A DNA stretch of 64,000 bases from Capnocytophaga periodontitidis (GTDB lineage Bacteria; Bacteroidota; Bacteroidia; Flavobacteriales; Flavobacteriaceae), in contig NZ_JAEFDB010000002.1 in NCBI RefSeq assembly GCF_016126015.1, positions 124,001-188,000 on the forward strand. Direction: 5' to 3'. Below are positions 48,670 to 57,828 of the stretch, piece after piece. The notes below the pieces were generated by a model. The model saw only the letters and a list, made by a program, of their open reading frames with translations. It was not told the DNA's origin and made no database searches. Each line of letters opens with the position of its first letter. Within the stretch, counting starts at the first letter, position 1. A program made the translations under genes and the position numbers.

Positions 48670-49659
48670 ATGGGTCATTTAACCAAAGAGCAAAGGTACA
48701 CAATTTTTGTGATGAAGCAACAAGGTTGCAAAATTAATTTTATAGCCTCTGCCATAGGTAAAGACAAATCCGTTGTTAGCCGTGAGCTTAAACGTAATTG
48801 TGACAAGCGAAGCGGGCAATACAATGTTGATTTGGCACAGCGAAAATACGAGAAGCGAATGCAAAAAAAAACGAAAAAAATCCGCTTTACTCAAGCTGTA
48901 CGTGAACGTGTTGAAGAATTACTCAGAGAGGACTTCAGTCCAGAACAGATCGCTGGAAGATGCGAATTGGAAGGATTGGAATGTATTAGCCATGAGCGTA
49001 TCTATCAGCATATATGGGAGGATAAGAAGCGTGGCGGAGACCTACATACTCACCTACGACACAAAGGTAGGCGGTATCGAAAACGTGGTGCTTCCAGGGA
49101 CAATAGAGGCATCATCAGTAATAGAGTAGGCATAGAAAATCGCCCAGCTATAGTGGAGCAAAGAAGCCGTTTTGGGGATTTAGAAATTGATACCATGATT
49201 GGAAAGAACCATAAAGGAGCCTTGCTTACGATAAACGATAGGGCAACTGGAATATGCTGGTTGGCATTACTTGAAGGGAAAGAAGCCAAACCGCTTACCA
49301 AAGCTATGGTGGATATACTTGGCCCTATTAAAGACTTGTTACATACAGCAACGGCTGACAATGGGAAAGAGTTCTCAGATCACCAGCAAATTGCTTCTTC
49401 CCTTAAAATAGATGTATATTTTGCCCGTCCATATCATAGTTGGGAACGAGGATCAAATGAGAACCTGAACGGTCTTATAAGGCAGTTTATACCCAAAGGC
49501 AGTTCATTTGAGGATCTAACAGAGGAAGATGTCAAAATGATACAGAACAAACTAAATAACAGACCGAGAAAAAGACTCGGTTACCTAACACCATTAGAAT
49601 TCTTTTCTAATAACTTTGCAAAATCAAATCAATGTCTAACTGAAAAGTTGCATTTGTAA
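48670..49659 (+). CDS. IS30-family transposase, left copy
   Basis: 329 residues from the ATG at 48670 ([19 protein letters not shown]). The frame is open 18 codons further up, but only with a TTG that coincides with the -33 element. N-terminal HTH ([22 protein letters not shown]), then the DDE catalytic domain: Asp in [17 protein letters not shown], Asp in TADNGKEF, Glu in [17 protein letters not shown]. It resembles the IS4351 transposase of Bacteroides Tn4351. Its protein is identical to that of the right copy. Confidence 0.93.
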   Translation: MGHLTKEQRYTIFVMKQQGCKINFIASAIGKDKSVVSRELKRNCDKRSGQYNVDLAQRKYEKRMQKKTKKIRFTQAVRERVEELLREDFSPEQIAGRCELEGLECISHERIYQHIWEDKKRGGDLHTHLRHKGRRYRKRGASRDNRGIISNRVGIENRPAIVEQRSRFGDLEIDTMIGKNHKGALLTINDRATGICWLALLEGKEAKPLTKAMVDILGPIKDLLHTATADNGKEFSDHQQIASSLKIDVYFARPYHSWERGSNENLNGLIRQFIPKGSSFEDLTEEDVKMIQNKLNNRPRKRLGYLTPLEFFSNNFAKSNQCLTEKLHL

Positions 49660-49850
49660 CTTGAATTCGGCATTTGAATATTGATATTGTTTATTTCTTT
49701 TCGGAGCTCGTCTATTTTTTTATTGCCAAGTTCTAATGCTTCTATCTCCTGCCATTCATAGAGGCTATTATATGCCATACATCCGATAAGAATGGAGATA
49801 AGTATATATCCCAACCGTATTGCCTTATAGAAATTTCCTGACCGCTCCAT
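49629..49850 (-). pseudogene. rteA: Truncated rteA (sensor kinase N-terminus) fused to IS end
   Basis: Residues 1-60 ([20 protein letters not shown]... NINIQM) match the start of RteA, the histidine kinase encoded just after tet(Q) in CTnDOT-type elements, including its first membrane helix. The left IS right end (49671) cuts the gene, adding 13 missense codons ([13 protein letters not shown]) before a stop inside the IS. The ATG overlaps the tet(Q) stop by one base (TAATG), as expected of the original operon. No kinase domain remains, so it cannot signal. Confidence 0.87.
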
Positions 49851-51775
49851 TATTTTGATGACATTGATTTTTGAAACATGAATAAAAGTTTATCTTTTTC
49901 GTTCATACGGATATTATCAGAATAATCGCCTTTTGTTATTTGATACCCGCATGGCTTAACCATAAAAACGCCTAAGCCCTTAGTGTATGAACTTACTTCT
50001 GAGGCGTAGTCTTTACTTGTATTTAATGGAACTTTCCCTTTAATATGACACCACTCATTATTGCAACTGATGTCTTCAATCTCAGACATCATTTTTTGCA
50101 AATCTGTAATAGCTTTGGAACTTGCCGATTGGGGTATCTGCAACTCAAAATAGAGCATCGGTTCGAGGATGTCCACACCTGACTGTTGCAAGGCCAGCCT
50201 GAAGACATAAGGGGTCAGCTGTCTGAAATCAGCAGGTGTACTTACCGGGCTATAATACTCGGCTTGAGTAAAAGTTACTTTCAGATCAGTCACTTCCCAT
50301 CCATGTAAACCAGATTGGCAAGACATACGAATCCCTTCAAAAACGGCATTTTGAAAAGAATGGTTCAGATAACCATAGGAGATGTCACTTTCGATTTGCA
50401 ACCCTGTCCCTAACGGTAAGGGTTCAATAGTCAGCCCTATTGTGGCCCAATAAGGGTTGGGCGGCACTTCGATCTGAATAATCTTATTCACCTTTTTTAT
50501 AGGTCGTTCTTTGTAGATAGTCTTGATCTCATCAAAATGGACCTTGACGGAAAATCGTTCTTCCAGCAATGTCTGTATGATTTCCTTTTGTGTCAAACCA
50601 TATAACGAGATTTCCAATTCATCACTATATGAGTTTATGGAAAAGGACAAAGACGGGTCTTCAATCCACAATGTATTCAGAGCGGATATCACCTTGCTTC
50701 TCTCTTCGGGCCTGTCTGGCCGGACGGAGGATTTGAGAGCGGGATGCTGACGAGATAACCCTTGAATCAAACAAGGTTTAGCACCTAAATAATCTCCGAT
50801 TCGAAAATCTTCCATATCTTCTACAATCGCGATATCATTGGCCCCCACTTCATCAACATTTATCTCTCTGCCCTGATAAATAGTCTTTAGATTTTTAATC
50901 TTGATGAATTTTTCCGAATCGTTGATTCTTACAATGTCTCGAAGTCTCAGACTTCCGTCAATTATTTTTAGAAAACTTCTTTTATGTCCTTTGGGGTCAT
51001 GCTCTATCTTATAGAGATAAGCTGAAAGTCTGTTTGAGACTGATTCTGGAGGAAGTATAAAAGAAGAGATGGCGTCCAACAACTCATTGATACCGATATT
51101 GAACATTGCTGATCCATGTAGTACCGGATAGACTTTGGCTTTTGCCACAAGATCGATTATCGTATTCCAATAATCAGCCGGTGAAATTTCGCTATCCGCC
51201 AAATATCGTTCTAATATATTGTCGTCATGGTTGCATACAAATTCTTTGTATTCTTCCTTTATATATGTTTGGGAGCAAATCGGATAAACCAATCCATCGA
51301 CAATAGTTTGCATAAACAGGACATCTTGAGACAGATTTGTTTTTATATCCAGATACAAACGCTCTAAATTCACACCGTCACGGTCAATTTTATTGATAAA
51401 TATAATTGTCGGGATTTGCAGTTTTTGTAAAGTATTGAACAGCAACTTTGTTTGCGCTTGTATGCCTTCCTTTGCGGATAAGATGAGGACTGCTCCATCA
51501 AGCATTTTGAATGTCCGCTCCACTTCCGCAATAAAATCCATGTGTCCCGGAGTGTCAATGATATTGCATTTCACACCATTCCTGATAATAGATGTCGTAG
51601 AAGCCCGAACAGTAATTCCTCTACGTTTCTCTATATCCATAGAGTCTGTTATGGTGTCACCATTATCCACACGGCCGCACTTTTCCGTTGCTCCACTGGC
51701 AAACAGCAGATTCTCGGTTACGGAAGTTTTTCCTGCATCAATGTGAGCAAGAATTCCTAAATTTATAATATTCAT
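49850..51775 (-). CDS. tet(Q): Tetracycline-resistance ribosomal protection protein Tet(Q)
   Basis: 641 residues from [21 protein letters not shown], the known Tet(Q) length. An open frame continues 54 codons upstream into the IS but is not the native start. EF-G-like GTPase: G1 AHIDAGKT, G3 DTPGHMD, G4 NKID, then the domains that displace tetracycline from the 30S subunit. It looks intact. The native leader (translational attenuation in CTnDOT) is lost, because the right IS lies 18 bp upstream of the ATG, and rteA downstream is truncated. Inducible control is therefore probably gone; expression must come from a new promoter. Confidence 0.96.
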   Translation of the reverse strand: MNIINLGILAHIDAGKTSVTENLLFASGATEKCGRVDNGDTITDSMDIEKRRGITVRASTTSIIRNGVKCNIIDTPGHMDFIAEVERTFKMLDGAVLILSAKEGIQAQTKLLFNTLQKLQIPTIIFINKIDRDGVNLERLYLDIKTNLSQDVLFMQTIVDGLVYPICSQTYIKEEYKEFVCNHDDNILERYLADSEISPADYWNTIIDLVAKAKVYPVLHGSAMFNIGINELLDAISSFILPPESVSNRLSAYLYKIEHDPKGHKRSFLKIIDGSLRLRDIVRINDSEKFIKIKNLKTIYQGREINVDEVGANDIAIVEDMEDFRIGDYLGAKPCLIQGLSRQHPALKSSVRPDRPEERSKVISALNTLWIEDPSLSFSINSYSDELEISLYGLTQKEIIQTLLEERFSVKVHFDEIKTIYKERPIKKVNKIIQIEVPPNPYWATIGLTIEPLPLGTGLQIESDISYGYLNHSFQNAVFEGIRMSCQSGLHGWEVTDLKVTFTQAEYYSPVSTPADFRQLTPYVFRLALQQSGVDILEPMLYFELQIPQSASSKAITDLQKMMSEIEDISCNNEWCHIKGKVPLNTSKDYASEVSSYTKGLGVFMVKPCGYQITKGDYSDNIRMNEKDKLLFMFQKSMSSK

Positions 51776-51785
51776 TTGGATTAAG

Positions 51786-51817
51786 CAATAATACCTAAAT
51801 TCAACTAATAAATGCAA
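51786..51817 (-). promoter_or_regulatory. Possible IS-junction hybrid promoter for tet(Q) (TTG-N21-TATTATTG)
   Basis: Reading toward tet(Q): TTG at 51817-51815 inside the IS terminal repeat, 21 bp, then TATTATTG at 51793-51786 in the old tet(Q) flank (one mismatch to TAnnTTTG). Transcription would start within about 10 nt of the ATG. Predicted only. Confidence 0.4.
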
Positions 51818-52943
51818 CTTTTTTCGGAGGTAGGAAGTAAATAAAACTTTACTCAAACAAAAGAGAGGAAAAAAATAGATCCTCCCTTTGTCTGAGCAGG
51901 GGAAAATGACTATCTTTGCCTCCGTCCAAAAGTTCAAAAGAATGGGTCATTTAACCAAAGAGCAAAGGTACACAATTTTTGTGATGAAGCAACAAGGTTG
52001 CAAAATTAATTTTATAGCCTCTGCCATAGGTAAAGACAAATCCGTTGTTAGCCGTGAGCTTAAACGTAATTGTGACAAGCGAAGCGGGCAATACAATGTT
52101 GATTTGGCACAGCGAAAATACGAGAAGCGAATGCAAAAAAAAACGAAAAAAATCCGCTTTACTCAAGCTGTACGTGAACGTGTTGAAGAATTACTCAGAG
52201 AGGACTTCAGTCCAGAACAGATCGCTGGAAGATGCGAATTGGAAGGATTGGAATGTATTAGCCATGAGCGTATCTATCAGCATATATGGGAGGATAAGAA
52301 GCGTGGCGGAGACCTACATACTCACCTACGACACAAAGGTAGGCGGTATCGAAAACGTGGTGCTTCCAGGGACAATAGAGGCATCATCAGTAATAGAGTA
52401 GGCATAGAAAATCGCCCAGCTATAGTGGAGCAAAGAAGCCGTTTTGGGGATTTAGAAATTGATACCATGATTGGAAAGAACCATAAAGGAGCCTTGCTTA
52501 CGATAAACGATAGGGCAACTGGAATATGCTGGTTGGCATTACTTGAAGGGAAAGAAGCCAAACCGCTTACCAAAGCTATGGTGGATATACTTGGCCCTAT
52601 TAAAGACTTGTTACATACAGCAACGGCTGACAATGGGAAAGAGTTCTCAGATCACCAGCAAATTGCTTCTTCCCTTAAAATAGATGTATATTTTGCCCGT
52701 CCATATCATAGTTGGGAACGAGGATCAAATGAGAACCTGAACGGTCTTATAAGGCAGTTTATACCCAAAGGCAGTTCATTTGAGGATCTAACAGAGGAAG
52801 ATGTCAAAATGATACAGAACAAACTAAATAACAGACCGAGAAAAAGACTCGGTTACCTAACACCATTAGAATTCTTTTCTAATAACTTTGCAAAATCAAA
52901 TCAATGTCTAACTGAAAAGTTGCATTTGTAACTTGAATTCGGC
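51794..52943 (+). mobile_element. IS30-family insertion sequence, right copy
   Basis: Same 1150-bp element in the same orientation as the left copy, offset 3272 bp. Left end abuts the tet(Q) leader remnant, right end abuts the resumed 96-bp repeat. Confidence 0.88.
51942..52931 (+). CDS. IS30-family transposase, right copy
   Basis: 329 residues, identical in protein sequence to the left-copy transposase, with intact HTH (about 20-45) and DDE residues ([28 protein letters not shown]). Start at the ATG of MGHLTKEQ by the same reasoning. Since both copies encode intact enzymes, the unit should still be able to move as a whole or as single ISs. Confidence 0.93.
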   Translation: MGHLTKEQRYTIFVMKQQGCKINFIASAIGKDKSVVSRELKRNCDKRSGQYNVDLAQRKYEKRMQKKTKKIRFTQAVRERVEELLREDFSPEQIAGRCELEGLECISHERIYQHIWEDKKRGGDLHTHLRHKGRRYRKRGASRDNRGIISNRVGIENRPAIVEQRSRFGDLEIDTMIGKNHKGALLTINDRATGICWLALLEGKEAKPLTKAMVDILGPIKDLLHTATADNGKEFSDHQQIASSLKIDVYFARPYHSWERGSNENLNGLIRQFIPKGSSFEDLTEEDVKMIQNKLNNRPRKRLGYLTPLEFFSNNFAKSNQCLTEKLHL

Positions 52944-53054
52944 AAATTCTCCAAAAACTTTTTGCTAAAATATAAAAAACACTGATTATCAATATATAAT
53001 AATTTTTGGAAAGTAATTTCAATTCTCCAAAAACGAGAAAAATTCTCCAAAAAC
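52944..53054. repeat. 96-bp tandem repeat, right part
   Basis: 52944-53041 repeats 48423-48520 exactly (98 bp). With the element and its AAA duplication removed, the locus reads as 2.4 tandem units of 96 bp before the GH65 gene. Confidence 0.88.
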
Positions 53055-53087
53055 CCTATTCCCTAACCCCTGAAACCTAAATAAAAA

Positions 53088-55220
53088 ATGAATACTTGGA
53101 ACATCATCATCGAGGGCTTTAATAAAGCCGATATTACCAAACACGAAAGTATTTTCAGCCTCGGCAATGGGGCTATGGGAATGCGAGCCAACTTTGAAGA
53201 AGATTACACGGGCGACACCCTGCAAGGCAGTTATATCGGTGGTGTCTATTACCCCGATAAAACCCGAGTAGGCTGGTGGAAAAACGGCTATCCCGAGTAC
53301 TTTGCCAAAGTGCTCAACGCCCCGAGTTGGATAGGGTTACACATCAAAATCAACGGGGAATTATTAGATTTGAACACTTGCCTCGAAGTGAAAAACTTCC
53401 GCCGCCAACTCAATATGAAAGAAGGTTGGTATGAGCGTTCATTCACTGCTATGCTCCCCAATCAGCAAGAAATACAAGTAAAAGTCTTGCGTTTCCTCTC
53501 CTTGCGCTACGATGAACTCGGTGCTCTGCGCTACGAAATCACCCCCCTCACTACCGATGCTACTATAGAAATAGAAAGCTACTTAGATAGCGGTATCAAA
53601 AACAGTGATGCCAATTGGGATGAGCGTTTTTGGAATACTTTGGAAATTTCTTCAGAAGATAACTTTGCAACGATACTTGCCGAAACTAAAAAAACAGGGT
53701 TTAAAGTGCATACTTTTATGCAAAATCAACTTTTTATAGATAATAAAACACTAAATATTTCTCCTAAAGAAAATAAAAAAGAGAATTATATAGGGTTGCA
53801 ATATGAGCTAACAGCTAAGAAAAATCAGACTTTCCGCATTGAAAAATACGGAGGATATAGTAGAAGTAATGATTACTCAACTTTGACAAAGTCTAAAACT
53901 TTGTCAAAGTCTATTGCTCTTTTTGACAGCCTTTTAGAAAATCAACGAGAAGATTGGGCTCACATCTGGAAAACCTCTGATATTGTGATTGAAGGCGATG
54001 AAAAAGCCCAACAAGGCATCCGCTTTAATATCTTCCAACTCAACCAAACCTATTCTGGCAAATACGCGCACCTCAATATAGGACCTAAGGGCTTTACGGG
54101 TGAAAAGTATGGCGGTAGCACCTATTGGGATACCGAAGCCTATTGTTTGCCTTTTTATATGGCAACCAAAGGCGCTGAAGTAGCCCGCAACCTACTGATG
54201 TACCGCTACAATCAGCTGGATAAAGCGATTGAAAATGCCGAAAAACTCGGTTTTACGGGCGGAGCAGCGCTCTATCCTATGGTAACGATGAACGGTGAAG
54301 AGTGCCATAACGAGTGGGAAATCACCTTTGAAGAAATCCACCGCAACGGGGCGATTGCTTTTGCTATCTATAACTATACCCGCTATACCGGTGATGAGTC
54401 CTACCTCAAAGACTATGGAATAGAAGTGCTTATTGCTATTGCGCGTTTTTGGGCACAGAGAGTCTCTTTTTCTGAAGAAAAACAAAAATATGTAATCTTA
54501 GGCGTTACAGGCCCTAATGAGTACGAAAACAATATAAACAACAATTTTTATACAAATTACCTCGCCTCTTGGTGTCTGCGCTATGCTGCTGAGCAGGTAA
54601 TAACATTGCAAAAAGAAGGTATTACAAAAGAAGAAACACAACAATGGCTACATATAGCCCAAAATATCTATTTCCCTTATAGCGAAAAGTATGGAGTATA
54701 TTTGCAACAAGACGGATTTTTGGATAAAGACCTCAAACCTGTGAGTGCTATTCCTGCTGGGGAGCGCCCGCTCAACCAACATTGGTCGTGGGATAGAATC
54801 CTCCGTTCACCTTACATCAAGCAAGCCGATACGCTACAAGGTTTCTATTTCTTTGAAGACCATTTTACAAAAGAAGAACTCCAAAGGCACTACGAGTTTT
54901 ACGAACCTTTCACGGTACACGAGTCCTCTTTATCACCTTGTGTACACAGTGTATTAGCTTCTGCCTTAGGTAAAACCGATGAGGCTTATACACTCTATCT
55001 CCGCACCGCCCGCCTCGATTTAGACGACTACAATAAAGAAGTTCACGAGGGATTACACATCACCTCAATGGCAGGTACTTGGCTCAGCATCGTCGAAGGA
55101 TTTGCCGGTATGCGTGTAAAGAACGGAAAACTACACTTTACCCCCCGCCTGCCCAAACACTGGAAAAGCCTTTCTTTTAAAGTTATTTTCCAAGGAGAGA
55201 TTAAAGAGATAAAATTGTAA
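53088..55220 (+). CDS. GH65 family alpha-glucoside phosphorylase (maltose/kojibiose phosphorylase type)
   Basis: 710 residues. N-terminal beta-sandwich, (alpha/alpha)6 barrel with the acid residue Glu478 in GVTGPNEYENNINNN, phosphate-site region HESSLSPCVHS, and C-terminal beta domain. It splits an alpha-linked disaccharide with phosphate to beta-glucose-1-phosphate and a sugar; maltose is the commonest substrate, but trehalose, kojibiose and nigerose enzymes look alike. At residues 265-275 the coding sequence contains a copy of the CTTTGNCAAAG palindrome (53881-53909). The gene sits directly behind the transposon, whose target was its upstream region. Confidence 0.88.
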   Translation: MNTWNIIIEGFNKADITKHESIFSLGNGAMGMRANFEEDYTGDTLQGSYIGGVYYPDKTRVGWWKNGYPEYFAKVLNAPSWIGLHIKINGELLDLNTCLEVKNFRRQLNMKEGWYERSFTAMLPNQQEIQVKVLRFLSLRYDELGALRYEITPLTTDATIEIESYLDSGIKNSDANWDERFWNTLEISSEDNFATILAETKKTGFKVHTFMQNQLFIDNKTLNISPKENKKENYIGLQYELTAKKNQTFRIEKYGGYSRSNDYSTLTKSKTLSKSIALFDSLLENQREDWAHIWKTSDIVIEGDEKAQQGIRFNIFQLNQTYSGKYAHLNIGPKGFTGEKYGGSTYWDTEAYCLPFYMATKGAEVARNLLMYRYNQLDKAIENAEKLGFTGGAALYPMVTMNGEECHNEWEITFEEIHRNGAIAFAIYNYTRYTGDESYLKDYGIEVLIAIARFWAQRVSFSEEKQKYVILGVTGPNEYENNINNNFYTNYLASWCLRYAAEQVITLQKEGITKEETQQWLHIAQNIYFPYSEKYGVYLQQDGFLDKDLKPVSAIPAGERPLNQHWSWDRILRSPYIKQADTLQGFYFFEDHFTKEELQRHYEFYEPFTVHESSLSPCVHSVLASALGKTDEAYTLYLRTARLDLDDYNKEVHEGLHITSMAGTWLSIVEGFAGMRVKNGKLHFTPRLPKHWKSLSFKVIFQGEIKEIKL
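53881..53909. repeat. CTTTGACAAAG palindrome within the GH65 coding sequence
   Basis: CTTTGACAAAG (53881-53891) and CTTTGTCAAAG (53899-53909) with spacer tctaaaa, in frame as STLTKSKTLSKS in a surface linker. Same family as the intergenic palindromes at 47254 and 48208. Confidence 0.8.
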
Positions 55221-55232
55221 TCATTTTATGTA

Positions 55233-55252
55233 GGGGCGTTTTGCAAACGCCC
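55233..55252. repeat. GGGGCGTTTTGCAAACGCCC palindrome
   Basis: Exact copy, 12 bp after the GH65 stop and 52 bp before the end of the converging S24 regulator gene. It may serve as a terminator for either, though no T run follows. Confidence 0.8.
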
Positions 55253-55304
55253 ACACAAATTGTTACTCACATACCCAGCTACACTAACTCGCAGGCTTTG
55301 TCTG

Positions 55305-56093
55305 TTACCTGTCACCTTGAATATCAATAATCCGCAGTTGTTGTACTTCTTCTTTGAGATGTGCTACATCAGCTTCTAACGAGGCTATTTTCTGGTAGTT
55401 AGTAACAGGGTCCAGAAACTCAAACGAAAGATGCATCTTGCATTCCCAAATCTCTTTGATATCCTCTGCCGCTACCGATAGATGTGGAAAATCCCGATTG
55501 TCGGATTTACAATAGAGTGTTCCGTATTTTTCAAGAGTATTAGTAATGCGTTTTACGATAATCCCATCGTTTTGTGTTACTACCACGCACACCCTATTGC
55601 TGCTCAGTGCGAGCCAATCATCTACAAAGCGTCCTACTACATAACTGCTGTCCTGCAGGGTAGGGTACATTGAGAGTCCTTTCACCTGAAACATACGATA
55701 AGTGCCATTGGTCATATTTGGCAAGCTGTAAGTAGGTAGTGATTCGATAAAGGTAACATCGTCGTAACCAGTGAGATAACCCGCTTGTGCGCGTATAGGC
55801 ACTAACGGAATACGCTCGTTATCGGCATCGTCAACCACTACTACTTTAGGCATCAACAATTTATTAGTTTTAGCCAAAGGTAAAGCAGGTTTGAGCATCT
55901 CACCTTTGCCCGTAATCAGCCATTCCAAACTCAGCTGAGGATATTTTTCTACAATCACATTCAGCTTGTCAATCCCTATATTTTTAGAAATACTATTCAC
56001 ATAGCCATTAGAAACCTCTATTGTCTTTTCAAAAGCCGAAATAGAGAGCCCCTCGTGGTCTATAAATTTTTTGATACGGTCTTTTACATTCAT
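55305..56093 (-). CDS. HTH-S24 (LexA/CI-like) transcriptional repressor
   Basis: 262 residues. N-terminal helix-turn-helix (about 5-58, ISAFEKTIEVSNGYVNSIS), linker with AG cleavage-type site (RAQAGYLTG, 101-109), and S24 peptidase domain with Ser141 in GLSMYPTL and Lys181 in GIIVKRI. The C-terminal ~30 residues form a coiled coil (IASLEADVAHLKEEVQQLR). The layout is that of phage-type CI repressors that self-cleave with RecA*. No phage genes are near, so it is a domesticated or stand-alone stress regulator. Confidence 0.88.
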   Translation of the reverse strand: MNVKDRIKKFIDHEGLSISAFEKTIEVSNGYVNSISKNIGIDKLNVIVEKYPQLSLEWLITGKGEMLKPALPLAKTNKLLMPKVVVVDDADNERIPLVPIRAQAGYLTGYDDVTFIESLPTYSLPNMTNGTYRMFQVKGLSMYPTLQDSSYVVGRFVDDWLALSSNRVCVVVTQNDGIIVKRITNTLEKYGTLYCKSDNRDFPHLSVAAEDIKEIWECKMHLSFEFLDPVTNYQKIASLEADVAHLKEEVQQLRIIDIQGDR

Positions 56094-56152
56094 AATCAGT
56101 GAGAAAGATAAACAACTTTAAAGAAATTCTCTAAAATCACGGCAAAGATAAG

Positions 56153-56205
56153 AGGAAATTAGCAAATTAGCAAATTTGGAAATTAGCAAATTATTTGTAC
56201 CTTTG
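56153..56205 (+). promoter_or_regulatory. Heptad tract with promoter of TA module 3 (TTTG-N19-TACCTTTG)
   Basis: AATTTGC-type units (aattagc, aaatttg) in tandem; the -33 TTTG at 56175-56178 belongs to the tract, spacer 19 bp, TACCTTTG at 56198-56205. Start codon at 56235. Confidence 0.8.
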
Positions 56206-56234
56206 CGGTTGTCTAGCCTAAAATAAAAAATTAA

Positions 56235-56489
56235 ATGAACACATTACAACATCAGTTTTTAACAGATTATCAAGGAGTACCATTGTCAGTGGTGCTACCT
56301 ATTAGTGAATATAATGATTTAATGCATCTTGCTACTTTGTATTCAGAAACTGAAGAAGAGGTACATTTTTCAGAAGAAGAATTGAAAAGTATAGAAATCT
56401 CTCATCAACAAGCTAAAGAAGGAAAAACTATTAGCAGTGTCGAACTACACCAAAGATTAAGAACTAAATATGGAAATACGATGGACTGA
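56235..56489 (+). CDS. Antitoxin of ParE/RelE-type module 3
   Basis: 84 residues, MNTLQHQFLTDYQGVPLSVVLPISEYNDLMHLA..., with an acidic middle (ETEEEVHFSEEELKSIE). The N-terminal part, with a strand pair then VVLPISEYNDLM, resembles Phd/YefM-like antitoxins and the antitoxin at 62963-63223 (DILAVLPIEEYRFLRE). It overlaps the toxin by 20 bp. Confidence 0.82.
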   Translation: MNTLQHQFLTDYQGVPLSVVLPISEYNDLMHLATLYSETEEEVHFSEEELKSIEISHQQAKEGKTISSVELHQRLRTKYGNTMD

Positions 56490-56760
56490 AGAGGCTATTA
56501 AACACTTAGAAAATACTCTTGATTTTTGGGATAAACACAAATATAGCAATGCTTATTCCAATAAAATTATAACTGAGTTAAAACAAGTAGAGTTGGCTAT
56601 AGCAGAAAATCCTTATTTTTTGACTAAATTTATAGAAAGTGTGAAATTGTATCAGCGACATTTTCTAAAGGGAAAGTTTTCACTTTATTATGATATTATA
56701 GAGGAAGAAAATATAGTGCTAGTTAAGTTTTTCCGTAGCTGTTCTCAAAAACCTTTGTAA
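56470..56760 (+). CDS. RelE/ParE-superfamily toxin, module 3
   Basis: 96 residues, MEIRWTEEAIKHLENTLDFWDKHKYSNAYSNKI..., ending VKFFRSCSQKPL. Close relative of the module 1 toxin (same start WTEEA and same end), although its antitoxin is of a different sort from module 1. That suggests exchange of antitoxin partners. Confidence 0.87.
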   Translation: MEIRWTEEAIKHLENTLDFWDKHKYSNAYSNKIITELKQVELAIAENPYFLTKFIESVKLYQRHFLKGKFSLYYDIIEEENIVLVKFFRSCSQKPL

Positions 56761-56881
56761 AAACCTAATATTACAAAAAACTTTTCTCCCTCAAAAACAA
56801 CCAGCATATCCTAAAAATATATATCTTTGCACTCTCTTTAAATACTATAACAACTTTTCACTATTCACTTTTCACTGAAAA

Positions 56882-57826
56882 ATGAAACCTTTTTATTCTA
56901 AAATACTCCTCTTTGGTGAGTATGGTATTATTAAAAATTCTAAAGGACTCGCTATCCCTTATAACTTCTATAAAGGGACTCTAAAAATGCTATCCGATGT
57001 ACAGGATGGTAAAGAAGCTACTGCCAAAAAATCAAATGAAGCACTTCGCGAATTTGCTTCTTATCTGCAAACGATTACCGAAGAAGAGAATCCTATCGTC
57101 CGCTTTAATATAGAAAAACTCAATGCCGATATCGCTGCCGGTATGTACTTTGATAGCAGTATTCCGCAAGGCTATGGGGTAGGGAGTAGCGGGGCTTTGG
57201 TAGCTGCCATTTACAGCGAATACGCTATCGACCCCATCAGTGCGATGGACAATCTCACCCGCGAAAAACTACTGCAACTCAAAACGATTTTCGGACGTAT
57301 GGAATCCTTCTTCCACGGCACTTCCTCTGGCTTAGACCCCCTCAATAGTTATCTCAGTTTGCCCATACTCATCAATTCACACGACCATATCGAGCCTACC
57401 GGCATTCCCTCCCAAACTCCTAATGGCAAAGGTGCTGTTTTTTTGCTCGATAGTGGTGTGATAGGCGAAACTGCCCCAATGGTGCGCATCTTTATGGAGA
57501 ATATGAAGAATGAAGCCTTCCAAAAAATGCTCAAAGAGGAATTTATCAAATATACCGATGCTTGTATCGACGATTTCCTCAAAGGGCGCTTTAAATCGCT
57601 TTTTGCCAATATCAAAAGCTTATCGGGTATTGTGCTCAATCACTTCAAACCGATGATTCCTAAAGAGTTTCACACCCTTTGGAAACAAGGTATCGATACG
57701 GGTGATTATTTCCTAAAACTCTGCGGCTCAGGGGGAGGAGGTTATATCTTAGGATTTACTGAAGACTTAGAGAAAGCCAAACGCGCTCTCGGCAACCATA
57801 AATTAGAAGTAGTATATCAATTTTAA
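56882..57826 (+). CDS. Mevalonate kinase-like GHMP kinase
   Basis: 314 residues. GHMP kinase motifs: N-terminal SKILLFGEYGII, ATP-binding loop PQGYGVGSSGALVAAIY (about 95-111), C-terminal LKLCGSGGGGYILGFT. Flavobacteria make isoprenoids by the mevalonate pathway, so mevalonate kinase is the best call. No other pathway gene is adjacent; purF follows after 2 bp. A -7-type TATCTTTG lies at 56822-56829. Confidence 0.83.
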   Translation: MKPFYSKILLFGEYGIIKNSKGLAIPYNFYKGTLKMLSDVQDGKEATAKKSNEALREFASYLQTITEEENPIVRFNIEKLNADIAAGMYFDSSIPQGYGVGSSGALVAAIYSEYAIDPISAMDNLTREKLLQLKTIFGRMESFFHGTSSGLDPLNSYLSLPILINSHDHIEPTGIPSQTPNGKGAVFLLDSGVIGETAPMVRIFMENMKNEAFQKMLKEEFIKYTDACIDDFLKGRFKSLFANIKSLSGIVLNHFKPMIPKEFHTLWKQGIDTGDYFLKLCGSGGGGYILGFTEDLEKAKRALGNHKLEVVYQF

Positions 57827-57828
57827 TA

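Larger units (their letters stand above)
48522..49671 (+). mobile_element. IS30-family insertion sequence, left copy (IS4351-like)
   Basis: 1150 bp with imperfect 25-bp terminal repeats: left cctaaattcaactaataaat..., right complement gccgaattcaagttacaaat..., both ending gcaac. One transposase gene. The ends were set by comparing the two copies, which agree from 48521/51793 to 49672/52944 and differ outside. Confidence 0.88.
48522..52943. mobile_element. Composite transposon: IS30-family copies flanking tet(Q) and a truncated rteA
   Basis: Two 1150-bp IS copies in direct orientation enclose 2122 bp with tet(Q) and the start of rteA on the minus strand. At the outer ends, gagAAAAA before the element and AAAttctcc after it, compared with gagAAAAAttctcc in the intact repeat unit, give a 3-bp (AAA) target duplication, which suits IS30-family transposition. 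The passenger comes from a CTnDOT-type tetQ-rteA-rteB operon. The protein-identical IS copies suggest recent mobilisation. Confidence 0.88.

Noticed and set aside
51776-51937. N-terminal extension of Tet(Q) by 54 residues
   Set aside because: The extra codons run through the IS end. Native Tet(Q) starts at MNIINLG (51775), and the extension is unlike any part of the family.
48423-53041. 98-bp direct repeats flanking the transposon read as a target-site duplication
   Set aside because: IS30-family elements make 2-3-bp duplications. The repeats are units of a 96-bp array that is already tandem on the left side (48400 and 48496), so only AAA is the duplication.
55305-56093. Prophage signalled by the S24 repressor
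   Set aside because: No integrase, terminase, capsid or other phage genes within the window; neighbours are metabolic.
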